A DNA stretch of 64,000 nt, from contig NZ_JACSZW010000001.1 of NCBI RefSeq assembly GCF_014472395.1, positions 1 to 64,000 on the forward strand. The letters are read 5' to 3'. The position numbers and the translations under genes were made by a program. The notes below the pieces were generated by a model, which ran no database searches, was not told the DNA's origin, and saw only the letters and a program-made list of their open reading frames with translations. Source of the stretch: Pedobacter sp. N36a (GTDB taxonomy: Bacteria > Bacteroidota > Bacteroidia > Sphingobacteriales > Sphingobacteriaceae). This document shows positions 54,151 to 63,502 of this stretch, piece by piece. Numbering within the stretch: the stretch's first letter is position 1; each line of letters begins with the position of its first letter.

Positions 54151-54164
54151 ATCAAACGTTTGAT
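54151..54164. promoter_or_regulatory. LacI-like operator palindrome before the EamA exporter gene
   Basis: ATCAAACGTTTGAT is a perfect 14-bp palindrome with central CG, 27 nt before the ATG and downstream of the predicted start site, so a bound repressor would block elongation. The core CAAACGTTTG also occurs at 51213-51222. Confidence 0.45.
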
Positions 54165-54190
54165 TTACCTCCATTTAATTTGCCTGCATT

Positions 54191-55048
54191 ATGAAAAAAA
54201 ATATCCTGCTGAATATCCCACCTCTACCCGCAGTGTTATTGGCCATCATTAGTGTACAGGCGGGTGCAGCAATTGCAAAAGGACTTTTTCCAGCGATCGG
54301 CCCTACTGCTACAGCCTCTTTACGCATCGGATTATCTGCCATTATACTGTTGGTCGCAAATCGCCCGAATCTGTTTAAGTTGAGTAAGGCACAATGGAAA
54401 GCCGTGATTCCTTATGGTCTGGCCTTGGGTGCGATGAATGTGATTTTCTACATGGCGATTAAACGAATTCCTCTGGGATTAGGCGTGACGCTTGAATTTA
54501 TAGGGCCTTTATTATTGGCGGTATGTAACTCTAAACGCGGACTGGATTACCTTTGGGTATTGCTTGCCGCAGCAGGAATTGCTTTAATTGCCCCATGGTC
54601 TAATGAAGGTTTGGACTTGATCGGTGTACTGCTTGCACTATTGGCTGGAGGATTCTGGGCAGCATACATTGTATTGGGCAGCCGGATTTCTAAAATTATG
54701 AAAGGCGGTGATGCCGTTTCTGTAGGCATGATCTTCGCCACATTACTCGTGGTTCCATTTGGATTCTTCGGTGGTGGTTTCAGCCAAATTACTCCGACTC
54801 TATTGCTACTTGGCGGAGCATTGGCGCTTTTATCCAGTGCCATTCCATTTACTTTAGAAATGAGTGCGCTCGGACAAATGCCTGCACGTACTTTCAGTAT
54901 TCTGATGAGTATGGAACCTGCTGTTGCCTCATTAGCCGGAATCGTATTCTTATCCGAACATCTTTCTTTCTTCGAATATCTTGCCGTTGCCTTAGTCGTA
55001 ATTGCTAGTGCGGGTGCAACACTGACCTCTAAAAAAGAAGTTTTATAA
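54191..55048 (+). CDS. EamA-family (RhtA-like) exporter
   Basis: 285 residues with ten hydrophobic segments in two five-helix repeats. Conserved glycine/proline features (SVQAGAAIAKGLFPAIGP, PLGLGVTLEFIGPLLLAV, the second repeat ending MSMEPAVASLAGIVFL) match the DMT superfamily, close to threonine/homoserine exporter RhtA. Substrate not certain. It is the only plus-strand gene near here and lies under a palindromic operator. Confidence 0.88.
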   Translation: MKKNILLNIPPLPAVLLAIISVQAGAAIAKGLFPAIGPTATASLRIGLSAIILLVANRPNLFKLSKAQWKAVIPYGLALGAMNVIFYMAIKRIPLGLGVTLEFIGPLLLAVCNSKRGLDYLWVLLAAAGIALIAPWSNEGLDLIGVLLALLAGGFWAAYIVLGSRISKIMKGGDAVSVGMIFATLLVVPFGFFGGGFSQITPTLLLLGGALALLSSAIPFTLEMSALGQMPARTFSILMSMEPAVASLAGIVFLSEHLSFFEYLAVALVVIASAGATLTSKKEVL

Positions 55049-55053
55049 TGTGT

Positions 55054-56319
55054 TTATCCCGCTAAAAAACTCATCAATTCTTCTTTTTCTTCGGCTTCCA
55101 ATTCTACAATCCCTTCAATCACTTGGAACAACTGTGGTCTTTGATTCGAATTGAGCAAAACATGAGTGAACCTGACAAAAGCTTTCTTTTGATCGATGCT
55201 TAAGCCACTAAATAGTTTGGGCTGTAACTCATACATCACTTTTAAAGTTTCGATCAGGTCAGTTTTTTGACTCGCCTCTTCTTCGCTAAATACCGGCAAT
55301 ACACCTTCAAGGGCATACTTTTCCATTAGTTTGCTAGAAAATTCTTTCAGAAATGGTTTTCTTTTGGCCCTCAATAACTCGTTCACTTTTTTAATCAGGA
55401 ACTTATATTCAGGAGAAGATTTAGTACGCGCGTACAGCTTTACCTGTGCCTCATAATCTGTGCTGCTAAAATCAAACTCATCAAAGAATTCACTTTCAAT
55501 GAAAACACTATGGTAATATTCATCTGCTTTCTTATTCAGTGTAGTGTAGTCTTTATAAACTTCCTGCCCTTTATGATTGATAAAATAGTTCTTCGACAAT
55601 TCTTTGTGCAGTGATTCCTTCCATTGTATGAATTTCACTTTAAATGTAGTGTTACTTTCTGGATATCTAAAAACCAGGTCGTCTTCCTGATCCATGATAT
55701 TATCCTGATAAACTAAGGGCTCGCCATTGATCACAATGGAGAAACCTCTGCTTTTATGGAGTTCCAGAAACCAGCAGAATTCGGCTTGCAAATAAGGAAT
55801 AATGCTCAATTCCATCGCTTCTTTTGACAACTGCACATTTGAAAAAGAGACAGTCGTTCCGGTTGTCTTTTCCTTTAGGTCTTCGTTTAAAAGCTTTGCT
55901 TCATAATTGTTCAATTCCCCAACGGCCACCTTTATACTGCCATTTTTGAACTGACCATTTTCCTCATAGGTCGTGTTCCATTCCGCAGCGTGCGCAAAAG
56001 TAAAAAAGGTGAGTCTACCTACCCCATTCTTTCCGTGCATGGTGGACTTGTGCAGGTGAATGCTTTGTTCCAATGCTTTTTCAGATTCATAAAATGGGTT
56101 AAACTTATCCTTCAATAAGGAGAAATTGATGCCATAACCGTTATCTGCGACTTTCAGACTTTCTATACTTCCTAAAGCATTGAAAGTATAATCTATTAAA
56201 ATGGTATCTGCTTTTGCATCAAAACCATTCCAGATGTACTCTGCCAATGCTTGTTTTTCATTGTAAAGACGCAAGACTTTTCTGATTCCTTTGGAAGTGA
56301 TATTTACGTTACTGGCCAT
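55054..56319 (-). CDS. GHKL-type ATP-binding protein
   Basis: 421 residues from ATG 56319; a TTG at 56346 would add nine. The N-terminal GHKL ATPase domain is clear: the Asn box AEYIWNGFDAKA, the G1 motif VADNGYGI, the G2-type loop HGKNGVGRLT and the late TTGTTVSF. This is the Hsp90/MutL/MORC-like layout, not a histidine kinase, since no H-box is present. The C-terminal half is helical and unassigned. Such proteins often act in phage defence or DNA-associated remodelling, but no defence genes lie adjacent. It is convergent with the exporter gene, 5 nt apart. Confidence 0.8.
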   Translation of the reverse strand: MASNVNITSKGIRKVLRLYNEKQALAEYIWNGFDAKADTILIDYTFNALGSIESLKVADNGYGINFSLLKDKFNPFYESEKALEQSIHLHKSTMHGKNGVGRLTFFTFAHAAEWNTTYEENGQFKNGSIKVAVGELNNYEAKLLNEDLKEKTTGTTVSFSNVQLSKEAMELSIIPYLQAEFCWFLELHKSRGFSIVINGEPLVYQDNIMDQEDDLVFRYPESNTTFKVKFIQWKESLHKELSKNYFINHKGQEVYKDYTTLNKKADEYYHSVFIESEFFDEFDFSSTDYEAQVKLYARTKSSPEYKFLIKKVNELLRAKRKPFLKEFSSKLMEKYALEGVLPVFSEEEASQKTDLIETLKVMYELQPKLFSGLSIDQKKAFVRFTHVLLNSNQRPQLFQVIEGIVELEAEEKEELMSFLAG

Positions 56320-56446
56320 GATGAAAGGGTTGGTTTTGGAATTCAAATTTAAGCTTTTTGTCTATTCTTTAAACCATTAAAGCTTGATTATATAGGTTTT
56401 CTGAAGGCTTAATACCTCTGGAACCTTTAGCGGAGGGCAGAGCTAG

Positions 56447-56746
56447 CTAGGTCTGCGTATACACCAGCTCATAATGTTCAACTGTAGGAAAAGGATTATA
56501 GTATTTATGCAGTAACTTTTTCCAGTCCTGATAGCCCGCCGACTGCCTAAAACCAATGGTATGGTCTTCCAGTTTTTCCCAATTGACCAACAAAAGATAA
56601 CGATTTGAAACTTCCAGACATCTTTGTAGCTGATGGCCGCGATATCCTTTTATGCTGCTGATGATACTGGATGCTTTTTGAAAATCTTTCTCAAAAGAAA
56701 GTATTTCCTGAGGAATTACGTCTAATATGGCTGCTTCTAAAATCAT
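56447..56746 (-). CDS. Antibiotic biosynthesis monooxygenase (ABM) domain protein
   Basis: 99 residues, one ferredoxin-like ABM domain (MILEAAILDVIPQEILSFEK, RYLLLVNWEKLEDHTIGF). Such proteins may be monooxygenases or just small-ligand-binding dimers. The start overlaps the DinB gene stop by 4 nt (ATGA), so the two are co-translated. Confidence 0.78.
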   Translation of the reverse strand: MILEAAILDVIPQEILSFEKDFQKASSIISSIKGYRGHQLQRCLEVSNRYLLLVNWEKLEDHTIGFRQSAGYQDWKKLLHKYYNPFPTVEHYELVYTQT

Positions 56747-57201
56747 TTCTGCTCTCGGGTATAAGTGATGTACATCAGGTCTGGATCAGTACTGAAAAAA
56801 GGTTTCGTCAGGCTAACGATTTGTCCCTGGTGATATCCTGAATGAACAATCAGATGGGTTAAAATATCGGATATGACAGTCTCATAAGCAACTCCTTTCG
56901 TATTATAATAGCGTATTTTACGCTGAAGGTCTTCTTCTTGCAGCTGCTCCAGGAAGCTAGTCATCAGTTGATAATTATGATCGAGTAATTCCGGCCAATG
57001 CTGCTCCTCAAACTTCTCCCAGACCTCCACATCCTGCATTTCTCCTACCATCCTACTCCTCCAGACCCTTGTTGTAGCGATTAAGTGATTAAAAAGATCC
57101 TTTGCACGCTGTGGAATATCCACAGCCGCCTGCATCGATTCCATAAGCCTGACATTGGTCCAATAGTCAAAAGCCAGGAGGTTAAAAAAATAGTCCTTCA
57201 T
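56743..57201 (-). CDS. DinB-family protein
   Basis: 152 residues. DinB/YfiT four-helix bundle: MKDYFFNLLAFDYWTNVRLM, the first His in FNHLIATTRVW and the last pair in HLIVHSGYHQGQIV, which form the metal-binding triad. Members include bacillithiol- or mycothiol-dependent transferases and stress proteins. It precedes the ABM gene in a two-gene operon. Confidence 0.88.
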   Translation of the reverse strand: MKDYFFNLLAFDYWTNVRLMESMQAAVDIPQRAKDLFNHLIATTRVWRSRMVGEMQDVEVWEKFEEQHWPELLDHNYQLMTSFLEQLQEEDLQRKIRYYNTKGVAYETVISDILTHLIVHSGYHQGQIVSLTKPFFSTDPDLMYITYTREQK

Positions 57202-57257
57202 AAATTTGCGTTATGAAGGACAAGTTATAAAAAATTATGAAATTGATGATTCGAGCT

Positions 57258-57770
57258 TTACAAAACGGCCAGGCTATTCGCCTCATAGATTAAAGCGCCT
57301 TTATCGGCTGTTTTATAGATGGTCCCAGACATCACCACTTTTTTAGCAGCCAAACTTCTGGCCTGCTCTATTTTCATTTGATGCTTCACTTTCAGTAAGC
57401 TGCCATCTTCAAGAACCATTTCCAATTGGCCATTAGCCGCAACAGCGGATACCAATCCTTTAATTTTCAATTCTGATTCAGTTCTCTTTTTCATAAAAGG
57501 CTTTACTGCCGACAATTCAATTAGGTCTACATTTTTCAAAGGCTCACCAAAAATAGTTTTCCCTGCAACCAGTTCAACCGGACGTACCTGGATCACTGCT
57601 GAAGCAGATGGATAAAACTGTTTTCCAATCAGGAAAGCAAACGCCAAAAATGCAGCAATCTTTAAAACGCGGACTGCTTTGTCCGTATACACGAAGTATG
57701 TTTTTTCGCTGTTCACCCTATTTAAGATTTCATTAACAGCTAATGAATTTTTCCTGATTAAATGTCCCAT
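57258..57770 (-). CDS. Membrane-anchored protein of unknown function
   Basis: 170 residues. A soluble N-terminal piece (about 34 residues) precedes a single membrane helix (VLKIAAFLAFAFLIGKQF), then a periplasmic beta-rich domain (AGKTIFGEPLKNVDLIELSA, NGQLEMVLEDGSLLKVKHQM). No recognised motif. It is transcribed towards the DinB gene. Confidence 0.55.
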   Translation of the reverse strand: MGHLIRKNSLAVNEILNRVNSEKTYFVYTDKAVRVLKIAAFLAFAFLIGKQFYPSASAVIQVRPVELVAGKTIFGEPLKNVDLIELSAVKPFMKKRTESELKIKGLVSAVAANGQLEMVLEDGSLLKVKHQMKIEQARSLAAKKVVMSGTIYKTADKGALIYEANSLAVL

Positions 57771-57860
57771 GTCATTTATGATTTATGATGGCTCAAATTT
57801 CCTGTTTATTTTAATCTGAATTGTTGACCTATGGTAAGTAATAGTCAAACCGATAAAAAG

Positions 57861-58399
57861 ATGACGAAATCCTGAAAAACATTATTCGCCTCAGCTTTAA
57901 CTGCTATCATTTTAACTTCTTCAGCTTTCACAACTATTGCTAAAGAGAAATCTCCGGCCAGCAAAAGTGCCACCGTAAAATTCAATAAAGTAGTAGTGAC
58001 TGGAAATGCAAATGTGATCCTGATCCAGGGAAATACAGAAGGTGTTAACGCTGATGATGAAATACAAGCCGGCAGCAACAGCATTCAGCAAAAAGGATAC
58101 ACTTTGTATATCAACTCAACGGACAAAAGCACCATTTATGTTCATTTGAAAGACCTCCAAAGAATTGACGCTGCAGAAACTGCAACCATCAAAACCCGGG
58201 GTTCTTTGACCTGGCTGTACTTCAGATCTTCTTAAAAGACAGTGCAAAAGCAACTGTGAACGCGACCATTGGAAGTTTATACACAGAAATGAGCGGAAAA
58301 TCTGACTTAAAACTAAGCGGGTCATCAACTGAGCACCACCTGGTAAGAAATGATGTATCTAAACTTAACCAGACAGATTTCGTAATCGCAAAATTATAA
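57861..58399 (+). pseudogene. Secreted GIN-domain-like (DUF2807-like) protein with nonsense codon and frameshift
   Basis: The ATG at 57861 is followed by MTKS then TGA (57873-57875), and the frame continues as a signal peptide (KTLFASALTAIILTSSAFTT) and a beta-helix-like part (KFNKVVVTGNANVILIQGNT, GYTLYINSTDKSTIYVHL, KDLQRIDAAETATIKTRG). Near 58200 the reading must shift one frame to continue FFDLAVLQIFLKDSAKATVN to TDFVIAKL and a TAA at 58397-58399. One nonsense codon and one indel thus disrupt a ~180-residue protein. The family builds extracellular adhesive or repeat structures of unknown role. Confidence 0.8.
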
Positions 58400-58486
58400 A
58401 GCTAGATGATGGGGTACAATGAAGGCATGGCCCTTCAGAAAAAAAATCCTCAGCCACATAGGAAAAGATAGGATTATGAAAACCGA

Positions 58487-59845
58487 TTACAATAAATCAT
58501 TTGCCAAATTGGCCAGTTCACTCCGCTCCCCTTTATCCAGCGTAATGTGCGCATAAAGCGGATGATTTTTCGCACTCTCAATCAGGTAAGAAAGCCCATT
58601 ACTTTCTGCATCTAGATAAGGGGTATCGATCTGATAAATATCCCCGGTAAAGACAATTTTGGTTTCTTCTCCTGCACGTGAGATGATGGTTTTTATTTCA
58701 TGCGGAGTCAAGTTTTGTGCTTCATCTACAATGAAAAAGATCTTCGTCAGTGTTCTACCCCTGATATAAGCGAGCGGAGCGATCAGGATCTTTTCCGTCT
58801 GCACAAACTCTTCAATCCTCGCCTGGGTTTTCGGGTCATGCTGGTATTGTTCTTTAATAAACCTGAGGTTATCCCATATTGGCGCCATATAAGGGTCGAT
58901 CTTTGATTTCGCATCCCCAGGTAAAAAGCCAATATCCTTATTACTTAAGGCTACAATTGGCCGGGTCACATAAATCTGACGGTATTCTTTGCGCATTTCT
59001 AAGGCGCTGGCAATCGCAAGCAGTGTTTTTCCTGTGCCTGCTTTTCCTTGTATGGTGACCAATTTTACTGCCGGATTCATTAAGGCATTGATGGCCATGC
59101 TCTGCTCCTCATTTCTAGGAGAGATATTGAAAACTTTTTGAGGCTTCACGCGAACCAGCTGATCAGTCACGATATCGTGATAGGCGGTCTGAGTTTTTCT
59201 TTTACATTTCAGGATATAAAAATGATTTCCTGCGTTAGTATCCAGCAACATGGCTGAGGCAGAAATATGCCCTTCATTTTTCAAAGTATCAAAAAGGGCT
59301 GCATCAACATTGGAGAGGGTTGTTTTCCCAGTATACAGGGCGTCTACATTTTTGACTTTTCCTGTTTCATAATCTTCCGCATGAAGGTCCAGCGATTTAG
59401 CCTTTAACCGCAAACAGATGTCTTTAGAAACCAGCACCACCTTTTTTTCCGGAAACTCTTCCTGCAAACTCAGCGCAGCATTTAGAATACGATGGTCGAA
59501 TTTTCCTGGCCCAAAAATCACTTCCGCATCAAAAATCGCTGGCTTATGGTCCATTACCACTTTAAAATGACCCTGTTTTACACCTTTTAATGGAATCCAT
59601 TTGCTCATGATTTTCTCTCCCGAGGCCTGATCCATCAAACGGATAAAACTTCTCGCTTCTGCATTTCGTGTTTCATTTCCATTTTTCATATGGTCCAGCT
59701 CTTCCAATACCTGGATTGGAATGGCCACATCATGTTCCTGAAAATTATTAAAGGCATTATGATCGTATAGAATTACTGAAGTATCCAGCACAAAGATCTT
59801 CTTTCTCGCAGCATTACGTTTTTGGGAAGGTTGACTCATCCTCAT
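58487..59845 (-). CDS. PIN-PhoH fusion ATPase (PhoH2-like)
   Basis: 452 residues. An N-terminal PIN nuclease domain (IFVLDTSVILYDHNAF, acidic residues Asp/Glu in ELDHMK and ICLRLKAKSLD) is joined to a C-terminal PhoH ATPase: Walker A IQGKAGTGKTLLA (about 262), Walker B IFFIVDEAQNL, and FTGDIYQID. The PIN-PhoH arrangement (PhoH2) acts on RNA in other bacteria, unwinding and cutting it. Start MRMSQPSQKR at 59845 or two codons later. It is read alone on the minus strand. Confidence 0.93.
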   Translation of the reverse strand: MRMSQPSQKRNAARKKIFVLDTSVILYDHNAFNNFQEHDVAIPIQVLEELDHMKNGNETRNAEARSFIRLMDQASGEKIMSKWIPLKGVKQGHFKVVMDHKPAIFDAEVIFGPGKFDHRILNAALSLQEEFPEKKVVLVSKDICLRLKAKSLDLHAEDYETGKVKNVDALYTGKTTLSNVDAALFDTLKNEGHISASAMLLDTNAGNHFYILKCKRKTQTAYHDIVTDQLVRVKPQKVFNISPRNEEQSMAINALMNPAVKLVTIQGKAGTGKTLLAIASALEMRKEYRQIYVTRPIVALSNKDIGFLPGDAKSKIDPYMAPIWDNLRFIKEQYQHDPKTQARIEEFVQTEKILIAPLAYIRGRTLTKIFFIVDEAQNLTPHEIKTIISRAGEETKIVFTGDIYQIDTPYLDAESNGLSYLIESAKNHPLYAHITLDKGERSELANLANDLL

Positions 59846-59910
59846 AAAAATAATGAAATTTCAGAGATCTTCCAGCTATTCCAGTTCAAAAAATGAATCT
59901 TGATGATTAA

Positions 59911-59949
59911 AAAAAAACTGCCCCTAAAATTTAGAAAATTCGAGGGGCA
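59911..59949 (-). terminator. Terminator after the phosphodiesterase/phosphatase fusion gene
   Basis: Stem TGCCCCT (59919-59925) with AGGGGCA (59943-59949), 17-nt loop; on the minus strand it is followed by a T-tract. It lies 34 nt after the stop at 59983. Confidence 0.75.
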
Positions 59950-59982
59950 ATTGAAGACGGTTTTGAGACCGATCAAAATGGC

Positions 59983-61857
59983 TTATTTGAGTTTCTTTTT
60001 ATTCTTCAAGGCCATTACTTTAAGTATTTTATGAAACAGCTCGTGATTTGGGTATGTTCCTTTAAAATCTGCTGATCCTGGGCCATAGGCAAATACCGGT
60101 ACCATAATATTGGTATGGTCATTCGTACTGAATGAGCCAGTGATCATTCCTTTTTCTGAGGAAGCATCCAATAAAGTCAAACCACCGGTTTCATGGTCTG
60201 CAGTAATCAATACCAAGGTTTCTTTATTCTGATCTGCGAATTGTAAGGCAGCGGCAACGGCCTTATCAAAATCATGAAGTTCTGTGACTACATACGGTAA
60301 ATCGTTCAGGTGACCTCCGTGATCGATCTGTGCGCCTTCCGCCATGATGAAAAATCCAGGTTTATTTGCCGATAATAATTTCAAAGCATGCTGCAGACTT
60401 ACTTTCAGTATATCTCCTCGTCCATCTTTTACTGGCCTGGTGGCACTATCCGGTAACACGACCAGTTGTTTCCCCTGTGTTTGTTTCAAAAAATCTCCGG
60501 CAGTAGTACTCAATTGAAAACCTTGAGCTTTCAGTTTGCTGATCAATTCGGTATCCTTATTTTTCAGGAAACTCTGTTGATTGGAGCCCAGCAAGATCTC
60601 CGCTTTACTATTCAGCAGGTCTAAGGCAATCTCCTGCGACATTGCCCGATCCAGTTGATGCGCATAAAAGGCAGCAGGAGTTGCATCCGTCAGGTCTCCA
60701 ACACTGATAATCCCACTTTTAATGCCATAGTCAGCGAGCGTATCCACCAGATTAGTCATTTTCTTTCCATCCGGACCAACGCCGATATAACGGTTATTGG
60801 TTTTCTTGCCAATGGCCATTGCAGAAGCACCAGCGGCAGAATCCGTATTACCGGCATCCGCAGCAGCGGTTTGAGAAAAACCAATATGAGCAACATTGCT
60901 CATATTCAGCTTCCCATGATTCGCAATGGAACCCGCATGAATCTGTGCCAGCCCCATCCCATCACCGATCAGCAGGATTACATTTTTAACCGGCTTATTC
61001 AAGCCATCTACTTTATATTCCGGCGTATATACCGGATAAGCCACTGGATTGGTGTAAGTCAGTTTATCCTTGTGGAGGTAAAAATCTTTTAGTTTTCCCG
61101 GCTGATCCGTATTGATCCAATCGGCACCCAATCTTTCCAAAACGATCCAGGTATTAGGACTGTCTTGTGTGGCCCAAAATCTGAAAGGCTTATTTTGTGC
61201 ATGCGCAGCATCGATCAACGTTTTCATTTTCAGCAAATCCGCAGGCGTCGGATTTCCTTTTCCGTTCCAGGAAGTATAGTTTTTCAGGTCATCGCTGATC
61301 ATTGCTATTCTTTTCCATTGATCAGCGGTATAATTGACATTAGGCCGCCCATCAAAAGATAAATAAGCAGGATAATTCCGAAAATCAGCAGGCTTAGGCA
61401 TATCACCGCTGACCACTATCCGAATCGCATTTGGGTTGATCTGATTATTGAAAACTCCCGGATAAGCAGCGAGATCCTTAATCAGCTGTGCCAAAACTGA
61501 TGGATAATCTTCCTTAATATCCACTACCAACTGCAGTTTCATTTTTGCATCCGCATAAGGCTGATTTCCGTTCTTGCGGTAAAATCGTGCCAAGGGCTCC
61601 AGATAAAGTGTCTTTAATGTAGCTTCTGATGTAATTTCTGAAGCATCATGTGCGACATACAGAACCCCATTTTTCAGAAAAACATCTGCTTCAATAGCCC
61701 CCATCCCAGCATAATAAGCAGTCAGCAGGGGTATATCTTGATGATAATCGTTGTGACTATGACCAGAATTAAAGTTTAAACCATGCTGAGCCTTTGCATC
61801 CATCGCAAATAATGCAGCTGCAAAAACTGCCGAACGAATGATATTTTTGATATCCAT
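59983..61857 (-). CDS. Secreted fusion: glycerophosphodiesterase-like domain plus alkaline phosphatase
   Basis: 624 residues from ATG 61857, which gives a clean signal peptide (SAVFAAALFAMDAKAQ); a longer frame from 61944 does not. The first half is a GDPD/PI-PLC-like domain: GHSHNDY, then AIEADVFL and YVAHD, VVDIKED, and GADWINTDQPG near residue 270. The second half (about 295-624) is an alkaline phosphatase: VILLIGDGMG, the nucleophile in AGNTDSAAGAS, DATPAAFYAH, AQIDHGGH and TADHETGG. It should cleave a phosphodiester and then remove the phosphate. It is the last gene after SusC and SusD on the same strand. Confidence 0.88.
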   Translation of the reverse strand: MDIKNIIRSAVFAAALFAMDAKAQHGLNFNSGHSHNDYHQDIPLLTAYYAGMGAIEADVFLKNGVLYVAHDASEITSEATLKTLYLEPLARFYRKNGNQPYADAKMKLQLVVDIKEDYPSVLAQLIKDLAAYPGVFNNQINPNAIRIVVSGDMPKPADFRNYPAYLSFDGRPNVNYTADQWKRIAMISDDLKNYTSWNGKGNPTPADLLKMKTLIDAAHAQNKPFRFWATQDSPNTWIVLERLGADWINTDQPGKLKDFYLHKDKLTYTNPVAYPVYTPEYKVDGLNKPVKNVILLIGDGMGLAQIHAGSIANHGKLNMSNVAHIGFSQTAAADAGNTDSAAGASAMAIGKKTNNRYIGVGPDGKKMTNLVDTLADYGIKSGIISVGDLTDATPAAFYAHQLDRAMSQEIALDLLNSKAEILLGSNQQSFLKNKDTELISKLKAQGFQLSTTAGDFLKQTQGKQLVVLPDSATRPVKDGRGDILKVSLQHALKLLSANKPGFFIMAEGAQIDHGGHLNDLPYVVTELHDFDKAVAAALQFADQNKETLVLITADHETGGLTLLDASSEKGMITGSFSTNDHTNIMVPVFAYGPGSADFKGTYPNHELFHKILKVMALKNKKKLK

Positions 61858-61960
61858 GTTTTGTATTGAAAGAAATCTGTTTAAAAAAGAATAAGATAAA
61901 AGTACCATCGGCAGGATTTTCCACCAGCAGCGATGGTACTTCAAGTTTGATAAAAATAAA

Positions 61961-63484
61961 TTACCAGCCTGGGTTTTGAGTAATCACCCCAGCACTATTG
62001 TCAATTTCTCTTTGCGGCACCGCCCAGACATCATGAACCTGAGGATTAAAAGCTCTGGATGGCCAGATCACATTTCCTTGTGAGTCATGTAATGGCAGTG
62101 CATAGGTGGCCTGTGCATCTCCCCACCTCACTAAATCTCTGTGACGATCTGCCCATTCGCCCGCAAGCTCACTGCGGCGTTCTCTTTTCAAATCCGCCAG
62201 ATTCATCCCTGATTTTGCGAGTAAACCTGCACGAACTCTGATTTTATTCAGTTCCGTATCACCAGCTCCAGCGCCGCTTACCATAATTGCGGCTTCTGCT
62301 TTGATTAGCAATACTTCCGCATAACGCATCAAAGGAACATTCAAGTCTGTGGTTCCATTGTCTCCATTAGGGTTAACGTGTGTTGGTATTGGGTTTTCAT
62401 AAGAGAAAGGCTCCATATATTTTTTAAACTGATAATCAGAGGTTGCTCCACCGTCTTTTGTGAAACTACGCTCCTGCCCGAAGTAGAAAAATTTATCACC
62501 AGGTTTCAAAATAGTAGCCTCTCTACGCTGGTCGTTAGTTTCATAAGCATCATACAATTCTTTTGTAGGCAGATAATAGCCCCAGCCATTGTAAATGCCC
62601 CATCCTTTATTGGTGAGCATGACACCTGGAAGCTTACTTCCCCAACCGGTACCGCCACCATTAGGCGTACAGACTACAGACCAGATATACTCTTTTGACC
62701 AGTTGTTTGCTGCTTTGAAAACATCCGAAAACTTAGTCATGATCAATTCATGCTGACCAGAATTGATCACCATATCCGCATATTTTACCGCATTAGGATA
62801 GTCCTTTTTATACAAGTAAACCTTTGATAAATATGCCCAGGCTGCTGTTTTATGTGCTTTTCCATAATCTGTCGCTTTGATATCCTTGAAATACGGCAGT
62901 TGATCCGCTGCTTTCAAAAATAGCTGAATGATGTAGTCATAATTTTCATTTACGCTTTTCGCTCTTGGAATGGCTTGTGAAGGATCGCTATCCAAACCTA
63001 CAATTGGTACTCCTGCTTTCTCATTTCCATAGTTCGCTGCCAATTGAAAATACACCAATGCCGCATTAAAATAAGCATCACCGATCACCTGTTTCTTCAG
63101 GTTTTCATCCATCTGAATGGCTGGTACTTTATTAATGATATCATTGGCACGTTTGATCACCGCATAGCGCATCGACCATTGTGTTTCTGTATAACCACCA
63201 CCCACATAAGTTTTATTGAAGTTTTTAATGTTGTCCCCTTCTGGTTTGTTCCTGCCAGTCACCATATCATCGCTGGCATTGATAAACCAGAACATCCCTC
63301 TTCCATAAAAATTCTCATCGTTGTATTTTTCATACAAACCGCTTTCTGCTTTCAAAGCATCTTCAGGTGTTTTCCAGAAATTCTGGGCAGATGGTGCACC
63401 TTCAGGAGTAATTTTCAGTTGTTGTTTACAGGAACTTAAAATTGCCATTGCTGCAATGGCTACATACGTTATATTTCGTTTCAT
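61961..63484 (-). CDS. RagB/SusD family nutrient-uptake lipoprotein
   Basis: 507 residues. The signal peptide ends in the lipobox LSSC (Cys near residue 19). TPR-like helices typical of SusD (KRANDIINKVPAIQ, GDAYFNAALVYFQLAANYGN, LMRYAEVLLIKAEAAIM) are followed by the conserved RRSELAGEWADRHRDLVRWG and a C-terminal PQREIDNS. It forms the lid of the SusC channel at the cell surface. SusC lies 18 nt upstream; the phosphodiesterase/phosphatase gene follows. Confidence 0.95.
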   Translation of the reverse strand: MKRNITYVAIAAMAILSSCKQQLKITPEGAPSAQNFWKTPEDALKAESGLYEKYNDENFYGRGMFWFINASDDMVTGRNKPEGDNIKNFNKTYVGGGYTETQWSMRYAVIKRANDIINKVPAIQMDENLKKQVIGDAYFNAALVYFQLAANYGNEKAGVPIVGLDSDPSQAIPRAKSVNENYDYIIQLFLKAADQLPYFKDIKATDYGKAHKTAAWAYLSKVYLYKKDYPNAVKYADMVINSGQHELIMTKFSDVFKAANNWSKEYIWSVVCTPNGGGTGWGSKLPGVMLTNKGWGIYNGWGYYLPTKELYDAYETNDQRREATILKPGDKFFYFGQERSFTKDGGATSDYQFKKYMEPFSYENPIPTHVNPNGDNGTTDLNVPLMRYAEVLLIKAEAAIMVSGAGAGDTELNKIRVRAGLLAKSGMNLADLKRERRSELAGEWADRHRDLVRWGDAQATYALPLHDSQGNVIWPSRAFNPQVHDVWAVPQREIDNSAGVITQNPGW

Positions 63485-63502
63485 TTTTCTTTCTTTTAAA
63501 AA

